A DNA stretch of 64,000 nucleotides from Vicugna pacos. Its lineage: Eukaryota > Chordata > Mammalia > Artiodactyla > Camelidae. Location of the stretch: contig NC_132992.1 of assembly GCF_048564905.1 (NCBI RefSeq), forward strand, positions 95,741,001-95,805,000, read 5' to 3'. This document shows positions 10,541 to 21,312 of the stretch, in pieces; the first letter of the stretch is position 1; each line of letters opens with the position of its first letter. Both the position numbers and the translations under genes were made by a program. Below the pieces are notes generated by a model. That model ran no database searches. It saw only the letters and a list, made by a program, of their open reading frames with translations, and had not been told where the DNA came from.

Positions 10541-11639
10541 GAACCATACGATGTCAGGTATGTGAGGAGAGGTTAAAGCAGGTGAAATGCAGGTATTCAG
10601 CAGGCAGTGAGATTACCCTTTATGAGATTCCAATGATTTATGCAGGACAGTGTGATGTTTCAACATATATGGAGCTAAAGAGCACAAATGTAATCCAAAT
10701 GTGCAGTTGTGGAGTGTTTTTGATGGTTTGTTTTGTTTCCCTTATTTTCTCACAAAGCTTTATTTCTGATCCAGGATTCCAGGATTTAGTGCAGACTGCA
10801 TAGAATTATCTAATTCAACTGCACACCTGTGAAATGACTCCTCCAAGGAAGGTGGGGCTGAAATATCCTGACCCACGTTACTTTGGACATGAGTGGGGTC
10901 TGTAAGACTAGAGCAGGTAAAGTGCACATAAACACTGTGTTCTAACTGAGTTATCTGTTTCCAGCTGGGATAGAGGTTCACAGTCTGACACCACTGTCCC
11001 CAGGTAAGAAATCTATAAGGTCCTCACATGGGATATGGGGGGAGCCAGGTTCATGAAGGTTGGGGAAGGTGGTTCCAGGCGAGCAAGGAGCTAAGGCTAA
11101 TGTGGTCTGCATGGTGTTGAGTCAGGACAGGAGACAGCTGTGCATTCTCATGTTGACCTTTCCACAGGTAAAGATTAGCTCCAGAAATAGATGTAGGTGT
11201 GTGTGTCCCCAGGGGTTCGTACACAACTACTCTTGAGGCCTGTTAGCTGTGAGGTCCTACAAGCACTCACACCCATGTCTCAGTGCTCAGAATCTTGGTT
11301 CCTAGTATCATTCTGAAAAGGGAACCCTGGTCCATCCATGAATTGTCCACTCCTTGGGAGAGGACACAGAGAGAGACAAGAGAAAGTAAGAGATGAGACC
11401 CTAGATTGTAGTATTTCCAGAGAGTAATAAAGTATTCAAATATCCAAAGGATTGGCCGTTTTCAGAGTGATGCAGGGGCCAACCTGAAAGAATTCCCAGT
11501 GGTTATGCTTTGTAGATGCTTGTGCATCAAAATTAATATTTTAACATTTTATCTTAATGCAAATTATTCAATGTATATACATTGATCATTACTGAGAGTC
11601 CTATAAGATTCAATTAATGGAAATATTGGTGAAAGGATA
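10541..11639. other. Intergenic, nothing recognised
   Basis: AT-rich spacer. No V exon, RSS or firm repeat identity was found. Confidence 0.45.
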
Positions 11640-11916
11640 ACTCGATACAGAATTATTCAAAATAATTTAGGCTGACAGTCTGCTGACCAGGAGGTGGACA
11701 TTTATTTCTGACCCCTTGATTGTGGCCTGTGCATTGAGACATTTAGAAATTTCACATGATATAGAAATTCACAGCCAAGTTTTGATGTTTTTCATAAAAC
11801 ATGGTCCATGAATGAACAGTGTGACAAATTTTACTGCATCAAAATTAAGTCCTCTTTTCTGAGAAAAAAATTAAGCAAATGAATAGACCAGAATAGACTT
11901 GGATAATGTGCTTTGT
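11640..11916 (+). mobile_element. Old L1 fragment, left half (split by younger L1)
   Basis: Sense-strand ancient ORF2 sequence, visible in the words TTTACTGCATCAAAATTAAG and GAGAAAAAAATTAAGCAAATGAATAGACCA. It resumes at 19042 after the inserted full-length L1, so it was the landing site. Confidence 0.55.
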
Positions 11917-11931
11917 AACTGCACGTTTCTT
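11917..11931. repeat. Target-site duplication, left copy
   Basis: AACTGCACGTTTCTT, matching AACTGCATGTTTCTT at 19027-19041 with one mismatch. The pair brackets the L1 exactly. Confidence 0.9.
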
Positions 11932-12268
11932 TTTTTTCTTTTTACAATTTTATTGATTTATAATCATTTTACAATGTTGTGTCAAATTCCAGTGTTCAGC
12001 GCAATTTTTCAGTCATTCATGGACATATACACACTCATTGCCACATTTTTTTTCTGTGTGAGTTATCATAACATTTTGTGTATATTTCCCTAGCTATACA
12101 GTGTAATCTTATTTATCTATTCTACAATTTTGAAATCCCAGTCTATCCCTTCCCACCCTCCATCCTCCTGGCAACCACAAGTCTGTATTCTTGGTCTATG
12201 AGTCTATTTCTGTCCTGCATTTACACTTTGTTTTTGTTTGTTTGTGTGTTTGTGTTTCTTTTTGTTTT

Positions 12269-15200
12269 TTAGATTCCACATTTGAGAGATCTCACATGGT
12301 ATTTTTCTTTCTCTTTCTGGCTTACTTCACTTAGAATGACATTCTCTAGCAGCATCCATGTGGCTGCAAATGGCATTATGTTGTTGGTTTTTATGGCTGA
12401 GTAGTATTCCATTGTATAAATATACCACTTCTTCTTTATTCAGTTATCCGTTGATGGACATTTAGGCTGTCTCCATGTCTTGGCTATTGTAAATAGTGCT
12501 GCTATGAACGTCGGGGTGCAGGTGTCATCCTGAAGTAGATTTCCTTCTGGGTACAAGCCCAGGAGTGGGATTCCTGGGTCATATGGTAAGTCTGTTTCTA
12601 GTCTTTTGAGGAATCTCCACACTGTTTTCCACAGTGGCTGCACCAAACTACATTCCCACCAGTAGTGTAGGAGGGTTCCCCTTTCTCCACAGCCTCTCCA
12701 GCATTTGTCATTTGTGGATTTTTGAATGACGGCCATTCTGACTGGTGTGAGGTGATACCTCATTGTAGTTTTGATTTGCATTTCTCTGATAATTAGTGAT
12801 ATTGAACATTTTTTCATGTGCCTTTTGATCATTTGTATGTCTTCCTTGGAGAATTGCTTGTTTAGGTCTTCTGCCCATTTTTGGATTGGGTTGTTTATTT
12901 TTTTCTTATTGAGTCATATGAGCTGCTTATATATTTTGGAGATGAAGCCTTTGTTGGTTTCACTTGCAAAAATTTTCTCCCATTCCGTAGGTTTTCTTCT
13001 TGTTTTATTTCTGGTTTCCTTTGCTCTGCAGAAGGTTGTAAGTTTCATTAGGTCCCATTTGTTTATTCTTGCTTTTATTTCTTCTAGGAGAACATTTTTG
13101 AAATGTATGCCAGATAATGTTTTGCCTATGTTTTCCTCTAGGAGGTTTATTGTACCTTGTCTTATGTTTAAGTCTTTAATCCATTTTGAGTTGATTTTTG
13201 TATATGGTGTAAGGGAGTGTTCTAGCATCATTGTTTTACATGCTGCTGTCCAGTTTTCCCAACACCATTTGCTGAAGACACTGTCTTTATTCCATTGTAT
13301 ATGCTTGCCTCCTTTGTCGAAGATGAGTTGACCAAAATTTGTGGGTTCATTTCTGGGCTCTCTATTCTGTTCCATTGGTCTATATGTCTGTTTTGGTACC
13401 AATACCATGCTGTCTTGATGACCATAGCTCTATAGTATTGTCTGAAGTCTGGGAGAATTATTCCTCCAGCCTTTTTCTTTGCCTTCAGTAATGCTTTGGC
13501 AATTCTAAGTCTTTGATTGTTCCATATAGATTTTATTATGATTTGTTCTAATTCTGTGAAATATGTCCTGGGTAATTTGATAGGGATTGCATTAAATCTG
13601 TAGATTGCCTTGGGCAGTGTGACCATTTTAACAATATTGATTCTTCCAATCCAGGAGCATGGAATATCTTTCCATTTTTGAAAGTCTTCTTTAATTTCCT
13701 TCATCAATGGTTTATAATTTTCTGTGTATAATTCTTTTACCTCCTTTGTTAGATTTATTCCCAGATATTTTATTACTTTGGGTGCTATTTTAAAGGGGAT
13801 TGTTTCTTTACTCTGTTTTTCTGTTGATTCAACATTAGCATAAAGAAATGCAACTGATTTTTGAACGTTAATTTTGTAACCTGCTACCTTGCTGAATTCT
13901 TCAATCAGCTCTAGTAGCTTTTGTGTGGACCTTTTAGAGTTTTCTACATATAGTAACATGTCGTCAGCATATAGTGACACTTTTACCTCTTCTCTTCCAA
14001 TTTGGATCCCTTTTATTTCTTTCTCTTGCCTGATTGCTGTGGCTAGGACTTCCAAGACTATGTTGAACAGGAGGGGTGATAGTGGGCATCCTTGTCTTGT
14101 CCCAGATTTTAGTGGGAAGCTTTTGAGTTTTTCACCGTTGAGTACTCTGCTGGCTGTAGGTTTGTCATATATAGCTTTTATTATGTTGAGATATGTTCCC
14201 TCTATACCCACTTTGGCGAGAGTTTTTATCATAAATGGGTGTTGAATTTTATCAAATGTTTTTTCTGCATCGATTGAGATGATCATGTGGTTTTTGTCCT
14301 TTCTCTTGTTGATGTGATATATTACATTGATTGATTTGCATATGTTGAACCAGCCTTGTGTCCCTGGGATGAACCTCACTTGGTCATGATGTATAATCTT
14401 TTTTATGTGTTGCTGGATTGTATTTGCTAAAATTGTGGTGAGGATTTTGGCGTCTATGTTCATCAGTGATATTGGCCTATAATTCTCTTTTTTTGTAGTG
14501 TCTTTTCCTGGTCTTGGTACCAGGGTGATGGTGGCTTCATAGAGTGAGTTTGGGAGTATTCCCTCCTTTTAAATCGTCTGGAAGAGTTTGAGGACTGGTA
14601 TGAGTTCTTCTTCGTATGTTTGGTAGAATTCTCCAGTGAAGCCATCCGGTCCTGGACTTTTATTTGTAGGGAGGTTTTTAATTGCTATTTCTATTTCCTT
14701 TCTAGTGATCGGATTGTTCAAGTGTTCAGATTCTTCTTGATTCAGTCTTGGTGGACAGTATGTTTCCAGAAACTTGTCCATCTCCTCTAGGTTATCCAGT
14801 TTGGTTCCATATAGTTTTTCATTATATTCTCGTATGATATTCTGTATTTCTATCTTGTTTGTTGTAATTTCTCCATTTTCCTTTCTTATTTTGCTAATTC
14901 GTGTTCTCTCTTTTTTATTCTTTATGAATTTGGCCAGAGGCTTGTCGATTTTGTTTAGTTTTTCAAAAAACCAGCTTTTGGTTCAGTTGATTTTTTTCTA
15001 TGGTCTTGTTAATCTCTATTGTATTTAATTCCTCTCTGATCTTTATTATTTCCTTCCTTCTGCTGCTTTTTGGGGCTTTTTGTTCTTCTTTTTCTAATTC
15101 ATTCAGGTGGTGGGTTAACTTATTTATTTGAGATTGTTCTTCTTTTTTGAGAAAGGCCTGTATCGCTATAAACTTCCCTCTTAGCACTGCCTTTGCTGTG

Positions 15201-16061
15201 TCCCATAGGTTTTGAGTGGTTGTGCTTTCATTATCATTTGTCTCAAGGTATTTTTTAATTTCAGCTTTGATCCTCATTGACCCATTGTTTTTCCAATAAC
15301 ATATTGTTTAATCTCCATGCTTTCCTTTTTTTCTCCTTTGTTTCTGTGTTGTTGATTTGTAGTTTCATGGCATTGTGGTCAGTAAAGATGCTTGAGAAAA
15401 TTTCTATCTTCTTAAAATTTTTGAGGTTTCTTTTGTTCCCAAGCACATGATCGATCCTGGAACATGTTCCATGTGCACTTGAAAAGAATGTATATCCTAG
15501 TTTTTGGGGGTGTAATGCTCTGAACATAGCCACCGAATGTAGTTTTTCTATTGTAGTATTTAATTTCTCTGTTGCCTTTTTTATTTTCTATCTGGAAGAT
15601 CTGTCTAGTGATGTTAATGCAGTGTTAAAATCTCCAACTATGATTGTATTCCCATCAATATCCCCCTTTATCTCTGTCAGTAATTCTTGTATGTACTTAG
15701 GTGCTCCTATATTGGGTGCATATATATTAACAAGTGTAATATCCTCATCTTGTATCACTCCTTTAATCATTATAAAATGTCCTTCTTTATCTTTCTTTAT
15801 GGCCTTTGTTTTGAAGTCTGTTTTGTCTGAAATCAATACTGCAACACCTGCTTTTTTGGTTTTTCCATTTGCATGGAATATCCTTTTCCATCCTTTCACT
15901 CTCAATCTATATGTGTCCTTCTCCCTAAAGTGGGTCTCTTGTATGCAGCATATTGAAGGTTCTTGCTTTATAATCCAGTCTGCCACTCTGTGTGTTTTGA
16001 TTGGAGCATTTAGTCCATTATCATTTACAGTAATTAATGATAGATGTGTGTTTATTGCCAT
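12269..16061 (-). pseudogene. L1 ORF2 (endonuclease-reverse transcriptase), broken
   Basis: Near full length (about 1264 codons of span). An N-terminal APE-type endonuclease starts MAINTHLSLITVNDNGLNAP and keeps the QETH and IVGDFNT motifs. The reverse transcriptase (13228-14463) keeps [13 protein letters not shown] and the catalytic YADD box. The C-terminal cysteine region (near 12680, CWRGCGE..HYWWEC) is present, and the native stop follows SLKCGI at 12269. The frame is interrupted about six or seven times by stops and indels, for example after DRSSR at 15588 and around 14463-14963 and 13228-13408, so no full protein can be made. Confidence 0.92.
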
Positions 16062-16468
16062 TTTGAACTTATCTTTGCAGTTGAATTGGTATATCCTCTT
16101 TGTTCCTTCCTTCTTCCTTTTGTGGTTTGGTAATTTTCCTTTGTATTATCATGGATTTTATTTCATTTTTATGACTCCCTTGTAAGTTTTTGGCTTGTGT
16201 TACCCTTTTTTGTAAATCTTATTAGCCCATTACTATAACTTTTTTTATTAAACTGATAGTAACATGATCTCAAACCCATCCTACTGTTAAAGAAATATTT
16301 AAAAAGGAAAGAAAAATATATATTCTATATTTCCCTGTCTCCCTCTCCCACTCTCAGTGATTTGTATGTTTTCTTTTATAATTTCATGTTATTTTATTTG
16401 TAATTCATGAGTTATCACCTTTCCAGTTGTGAGTTTCTCATTTCTGTAGCATCCTGCTGCTTTTCTAT

Positions 16469-17370
16469 TTAGAATAGCCCTTTCAATATTTTTTTTAGCA
16501 TGGGTTTAGTGTTGCTAAACTCCTGCAGCTTTTTTTGTCTGTGAAACTCTTTATTTCTCCTTCTATCCTAAAGGATAGCCTTGCTGGATAAAGTGTCCTA
16601 GGCTACATCTTTTTTTCACTCAGGGATTTGAATATATCTTGCCACTTCCTTTTGGCCTGTAGTGTTTGTGTAGAGAAATCAGCTGAGAGCCTTATGGGGG
16701 TTCCCTTGTAATTCACTCTTTGCCTTTTTCTTGCTGCCTTTAGAATCATTTCTTTATCCTTGACTCTGGCCATCTTGATTATGATATGTCTTGGTGTGGG
16801 TCTATTTGGGTTCTTCCTGTTTGGGACCCTCTGAGCTTCCTGTACTTGGATATCTGATTCCTTCTTTAAGTTTGGGAAGTTTTCAGTCATGATTTCTTCA
16901 AAAACCTTTTCAATCCCCTTTGATCCTCCTTCCCCTTCTGGTACCCCTATTATGCGAAGTTTGGGATGCTTTATATTATCCCATAGGTCCCTTATGCTAT
17001 TTTCATTATTTTTTATTTCGTTATCTTGTAGTTCTTCTGATTGGGTGCTTTCTATTGTCCTGTCTTCTAGGTCACTAATTCGTTCCTCTGCATTATCTAG
17101 TTGGCTTTGCACAGCTATTAGATCATTCCTCATCTCTGTCAATGAGTTTACCCATTCTGCTTGGCTCTTCTTCATAGCTTCAATTTCATTTTTGACATAT
17201 TTTATATCTCTAAACACTATCTCTTTTAATTCCTTCAGCAATTTGATCACTCCTTTTTTGAAATCTTGATCTAGTAGGCTATCGATATCTATTTCATTGA
17301 TCTTTCTTTCAGGGGATTTCTCTTGTTCTTTTAATTGGGAAAGGTTTCTCTGCTTCTTCATCTTGCTCAT
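16469..17370 (-). pseudogene. L1 ORF1 (RNA-binding chaperone), broken near the C-terminus
   Basis: Opens MSKMKKQRNLSQLKEQEKS, followed by a heptad-rich coiled coil (about residues 40-125) and the RRM-like and C-terminal domains (LRIIGVPEGEG, RPTPRHIIIKMA). The long ORF is 255 residues (16603-17370). It stops where a conserved Gln codon has become TAG, and a one-base frame slip follows before the native end near 16469. Otherwise well preserved. Confidence 0.9.
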
Positions 17371-19026
17371 ACCTCTCTGGCACTGTGGTTTATGGAGTAT
17401 CAGTTGTCTATTTTGGATCTTAAGGATTTTATCTATCTAATGCCTAGGTAGGAAAAAGACTTAGAAAAAAAAAAGAAAAAATATATAGAGAGAAAGAATT
17501 TTAAAAGAAGGGAGAAAGAAGGTTTGAAAACAGTGTATAATGAATAATAGAAGAGCGAGTTGAAGCAGAGTATTAATCGGGCTGAGACGTCCTTTTAAAA
17601 CCTTTAAAAAAAGGGGGGAATGAATAGATGTATTTGAAACCTGTGTCTAATCAATAACAGGACATCAAAACCCAAGAGAAATAGAAATGAATTAAGAATT
17701 AAAAATTAAGAGGGTAATAGAAAATAGAACAGGTAAAAACAGATTTAAAAAAAAGGGGGTGTTGTCGGTATTCTCCTGGAGTTTGTGTGCTTTTAATGTG
17801 AAATCCTTCTGTCTTTGTCCTGTTTTGGAAGCTCAGCTTGCTTTCTCCAGAGGCCCTCTGTTTGCGCCCTCTTCTGTGCTGCTCCCAGCACCTGTCGGCA
17901 AGCAGATCGGGCCCCCTCCCAGCACTGGGTCAGGTGCAGCTCTCCTCTGCTGTGGGCAGGCTGGTCACTGCCCCTCCGGATGCCGCAGTCAGATGTTGCA
18001 GACTGTCCAGGCAGTAGGACGGGTCGTGCCCCCTCCCAGCACCTCGGTCAGGGGCTGTGTTCCTACCCGACAGGTGATGGACCACTCTCCCTCTACCTGC
18101 GCCTCCGGTAGCTCCGCTGCTCTGTGCGGCTGCGCACTCCGCCCTGGTCGTCGCTCCGCAGGCGGGCTTGGGGAAGACCGAGGGACAGCCTTGTGCCTGC
18201 TCCGAGCCAAAACTCGGCTCCTTGTTTGTCTTTGTGGAGCAAGTTCTCTGAGGAACCAGGGTGGAAGGATCCTATCTGCCCCGGGCTGTAGGCCCGTCTC
18301 AGTCTGGCCTTTGACGCTGCTGAGCCCTTCGGGATGCAGGTTTCACCCCTGCCCCCGCCTGGGTGCTCAGCATGGGAGGATATGGCGGCTGTGCCTGAGC
18401 CCCGCCTCTCTTCCCCTGAAAAGTTTCCGCGGGTTTTCAGAGATGGGGGTAGGCACCCTTCCCCCAGAGCACATCAGCCGTGCTGTTTTATGGAGGGCCC
18501 AGGTTGTTCTGCCCTGTGCACCCACAGCCACGGCGCCCAGCCCCTTGCAGTTCCCCGGAGCTGCCTCCGTGCAGCCGCCCCCGTCCTCTGCCCGGCTTGT
18601 GCAGCCTGGCCCTGCCCGCCTCTGCCAGCCCGGGTCTCAGGCTGGGTGTCGGGGGGACACTCTGTGCCCGCTTAGCTTAGTTCTGTCAGACGAGGGCTGC
18701 TCTGTGCAGATCCGAGCCTCGGAGGCTCCCCCTCCATCCCGCTGGCCTCTCAGTTGGGGAGGGGAGACCCAGCGAGCGAGGGCCAGTCCTCCTTTGCCGC
18801 TCCCTCCCCGCCGGACCCGTCCAGCTCTGCTTGGCCTTTTGTTCTTTCTTTTTCCCTTTCCTCCATCCAGATTTTTGGCGTCTTTACTTTTGAAGAGGGC
18901 GATGTTCTGTCGGAGCTCCGCAGGTGCTCTGCTTGGCTGAGTGGGTCTGTGGATGTGGGTCTTGGTGCATTTGTGGGAGAGGGTGAGCTGTGAGTGCCCT
19001 TCTACTCCGCCATCTTCTCCGAGTCC
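17371..19026 (-). other. L1 5' UTR / internal promoter region
   Basis: GC-rich segment (about 17800-19026) followed by an A-rich link to ORF1. A 393-codon ORF on the opposite strand (17759-18940) is most likely a by-product of the GC-rich composition, not a gene. Confidence 0.8.
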
Positions 19027-19041
19027 AACTGCATGTTTCTT
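19027..19041. repeat. Target-site duplication, right copy
   Basis: AACTGCATGTTTCTT, directly after the L1 5' end. It pairs with 11917-11931. Confidence 0.9.
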
Positions 19042-19460
19042 AAACAGATCATGTTATCACATAAACAAGAACTTGACACTTAATTTAAAAAAAATACAAC
19101 CGAAAAGTGTCAAACAAGCTGAAGAGATACCTCATTAATTAAACTATGAATAGCTGATTGACTTGGTCTTATAAGTAGGGAAATATAAAATGACACGACA
19201 ATGTGATGCTCTGAATCGCGTGCCAGGATGACTGAAGCACAGCATGTTGACAGAAGCAGCTGTGGGTGAGGATGTGGGTCCACAGGGAATCCCATCCACC
19301 TGCTGGTGGGAATGAACACGGCAGCCACTATGGAAGACGCTCACGATTTCTGTTGGATTTGGATGTACCCTTACCATGTGAGTATGCAGTGACTACAACA
19401 AATTGACCCAAGTCCACTGAAAATTCATGTTCACCCCCCAGTTACCATGGTGGGAATGCT
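19042..19460 (+). mobile_element. Old L1 fragment, right half
   Basis: Continuation of the fragment at 11640-11916. Sense-strand ORF2 C-terminal region with the order ...GTGAGGATGTGGG..., CTGCTGGTGGGAATG, GGCAGCCACTATGGAA, characteristic of old L1s. Strongly diverged. Confidence 0.65.
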
Positions 19461-19664
19461 TCCATCAGCTTTTTGATTAGAGCATTTTTTCAGTCCCTGA
19501 AATTTTCTGAAATGATGATTCATTTAAGGAAATCTTCCCATATAACTAGTGAGTACATGTACCTATTTTGCAAGTTTAAACTACCTAACCCCACTTTCTA
19601 TGGCAGAAGCCACCTAAATGGCTTTGTCGTCATCTCAGCCCAGCCCAGCCTCCCAGTCCCTCAG

Positions 19665-19704
19665 GGTTTCTGTCACACTCAGGATGTGGGTGTGTCACAC
19701 TGTG
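19665..19704 (-). other. V-RSS of IGHV1 with 24-bp spacer
   Basis: On the minus strand: heptamer CACAGTG (19698-19704, consensus), nonamer ACAGAAACC (19665-19673). The spacer (19674-19697) counts 24 bp, one more than the usual 23. Confidence 0.85.
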
Positions 19705-20143
19705 TTTCTCGCACAGTAATACACGGCCGTGTCCTCAGATCTCAGACTGCTCAGCTCCACGTAGGCTGTGCTGGTGGACGTGTCTGCAGTGAAGGTGACT
19801 CTGCCCTGGAACTTTTGTGCATACTTTGTGCCACCATCTTCAGGGTCAATTCTTCCCATCCACTCAAGCCCTTGTCCAGGGGCCTGTCGCACCCAGTCTA
19901 TGTAGTAGCTGGTGAAGGTGTATCCAGAAGCCTTGCAGGAGACCTTCACTGATGCCCCAGGGTTTCTCAGCTCAGCCCCTGACTGCACCAGCTGGACCTG
20001 CGAGTGGGCACCTGGCGACAAGAGACACAACTGGATGAGATACCCATCGACTGGTTCCCGATCCCCCCTCATCCCAGAGCCTGGGGAGCCCCCTGACCTG
20101 CAGCCACTGCCACCAGGAAGAGGGCTCCCCAGCTCCAGTCCAT
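19705..20143 (-). CDS. IGHV1: IGHV1 heavy-chain V segment, intact
   Basis: A conventional VH that pairs with light chain. Leader exon 20098-20143 (ATG at 20143, [21 protein letters not shown] donor), V exon 19705-20011 (307 nt) with acceptor CGCCAG. The mature part reads [20 protein letters not shown], then [17 protein letters not shown]2 [14 protein letters not shown] (VH-type Val37, Gly44, Leu45, Trp47), CDR2 [11 protein letters not shown]3 ending [14 protein letters not shown]. Both canonical cysteines and Trp36 are present and there is no stop. The promoter keeps both the octamer and the CTCATGA heptamer. The one oddity is the 24-bp RSS spacer. The flanks are homologous to those of the IGHV7-like pseudogene at 36.4 kb, so the two occupy the same duplicated slot. 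Confidence 0.94.
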
Positions 20144-20248
20144 GGTGAGGGCTGTGCGCTGGGGTGTCTGTGGAGGACGGGGGTGTGGTTGTCCTGTGGT
20201 GTTCCCAGGGCTCAGAATGTCCATATTTAACCCTGGACACCTCAGCTT

Positions 20249-20265
20249 ATTTGCATATTCATGAG
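20249..20265 (-). promoter_or_regulatory. IGHV1 promoter: octamer plus CTCATGA heptamer
   Basis: The minus strand carries CTCATGA (20259-20265), a 2-bp gap, then ATGCAAAT (20249-20256), about 106 bp upstream of the ATG. This is the classic VH promoter pair. Confidence 0.9.
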
Positions 20266-20784
20266 GCCGAAGACTTTATAATGAGACCTCACCCCTGTTG
20301 AGAAGGAGCTGATGGAGGACACAAGGACCAAGCTCCATGGGTGCTGAGGGTCCCTGTCATCCTTGTTTGAGGATGTGCATGCCCTGCCATGTCCCTGACC
20401 CTGCGCAGAGAGAGCTCCTCCCACTGAGGGACAAGCCCCCACAGGTCCTCATTGTGAACCCACCTTTGAATGACTCGGAGACCCCTGAAACTGATATTCA
20501 TGTTTGTATATAAATGACTAATTTGTGGGTTTCATTTGTCCCCAGATGCTGCTCCCTTTGAGTTAATGAAACCATCCCCATCCTCGAGCTCCTCATAATA
20601 AGCACATCTAAACCCCTATAAATGCCACTATACACGTGACTCTCACTGATTTCCTGGGTTTTGAAAGTGCTCCCAGTACAAATCAACGTGAATTTAGATC
20701 GGCAGTCCTGCCAAGTTCTCAGTATGAAGAGTCTTAAGTATTGACTTGAAATAATAGGAGTCAGGCCAACACAGGAAACCATCC

Positions 20785-20900
20785 CAGCCCCCTCTGCACC
20801 TGCTCCTGGGCCCACAGCTCCGGGCTGGGGGTCCTGAGTGCCTCCTCCAGCCCAGCCCCTCCCTGCAGGGGGGTTCCTGCCTGGGCTCAGAGGGGATGCA
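20785..20900 (-). other. Orphan V-gene 3' flank (exon missing)
   Basis: The words GCACCTGCTCCTGGG, GGTCCTGAG and CCCTCCCTGCAGG occur in the order seen just 3' of the V genes at 5.5, 7.4 and 33.0 kb, but no V exon follows at the expected position. A related orphan lies at 37455-37560. Probably the scar of a deleted V segment before the cassette duplicated. Confidence 0.4.
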
Positions 20901-21249
20901 CATCCAGCATCCCCAGTCCAGTGATAAAGGGCTTTGGTCTGGCTTCAGAATACTCCCTCTAGGGCACTGAATCCCTTTAGTATCACCTGTTGAAGCAGTG
21001 AATTGACCTTAGTAAACCTGCATACTCTGCAGGAAGACTGTAGGAAGGAATTCCTGAATCTTCCAGGAGCCGCCTCCCTGGAGCTGTAGGTGCACTGATA
21101 CAGTCCACAGTCACGGTGAGTCCAGAGGCCCTCAGGCTCCTGGGGGCCACTTGTTTCCCTTAGGATCCTTGGGTGGAAGGTCAGTCAGAGAATCCTCATA
21201 TATCAAGACCATGGATCTTTTTGTAAAATCCACCTCCTCTATCCCAATA

Positions 21250-21312
21250 ACACACACACACACACTCACACACACAAACACACTCACCAACACTCACACA
21301 CACACACACACA
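21250..21312. repeat. (CA)n microsatellite, interrupted
   Basis: CA dinucleotide run broken by CT and AA steps. Confidence 0.9.

Larger units (their letters stand above)
11932..19026 (-). mobile_element. Full-length LINE-1 (7.1 kb), antisense
   Basis: A complete-length non-LTR retrotransposon on the minus strand. The 5' end (at 19026) reads GGAGAAGATGGCGGAGTAG, the usual L1 start. Then come a GC-rich 5' UTR (17371-19026), ORF1 (about 16469-17370), ORF2 (12269-16061), a 3' UTR and an A-rich tail (T-rich on the plus strand at 11931-11940). A 15-bp target-site duplication flanks it, so it arrived by normal target-primed reverse transcription. It lies inside an older sense-strand L1. One target-site mismatch plus several ORF breaks suggest a lineage-old rather than current insertion. 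It adds 7.1 kb between the IGHV4 and IGHV1 genes. Confidence 0.95.

Noticed and set aside
17759-18940. 393-codon plus-strand ORF
   Set aside because: It lies in the GC-rich 5' UTR of the antisense L1, overlaps other long ORFs in several frames, and shows no domain.
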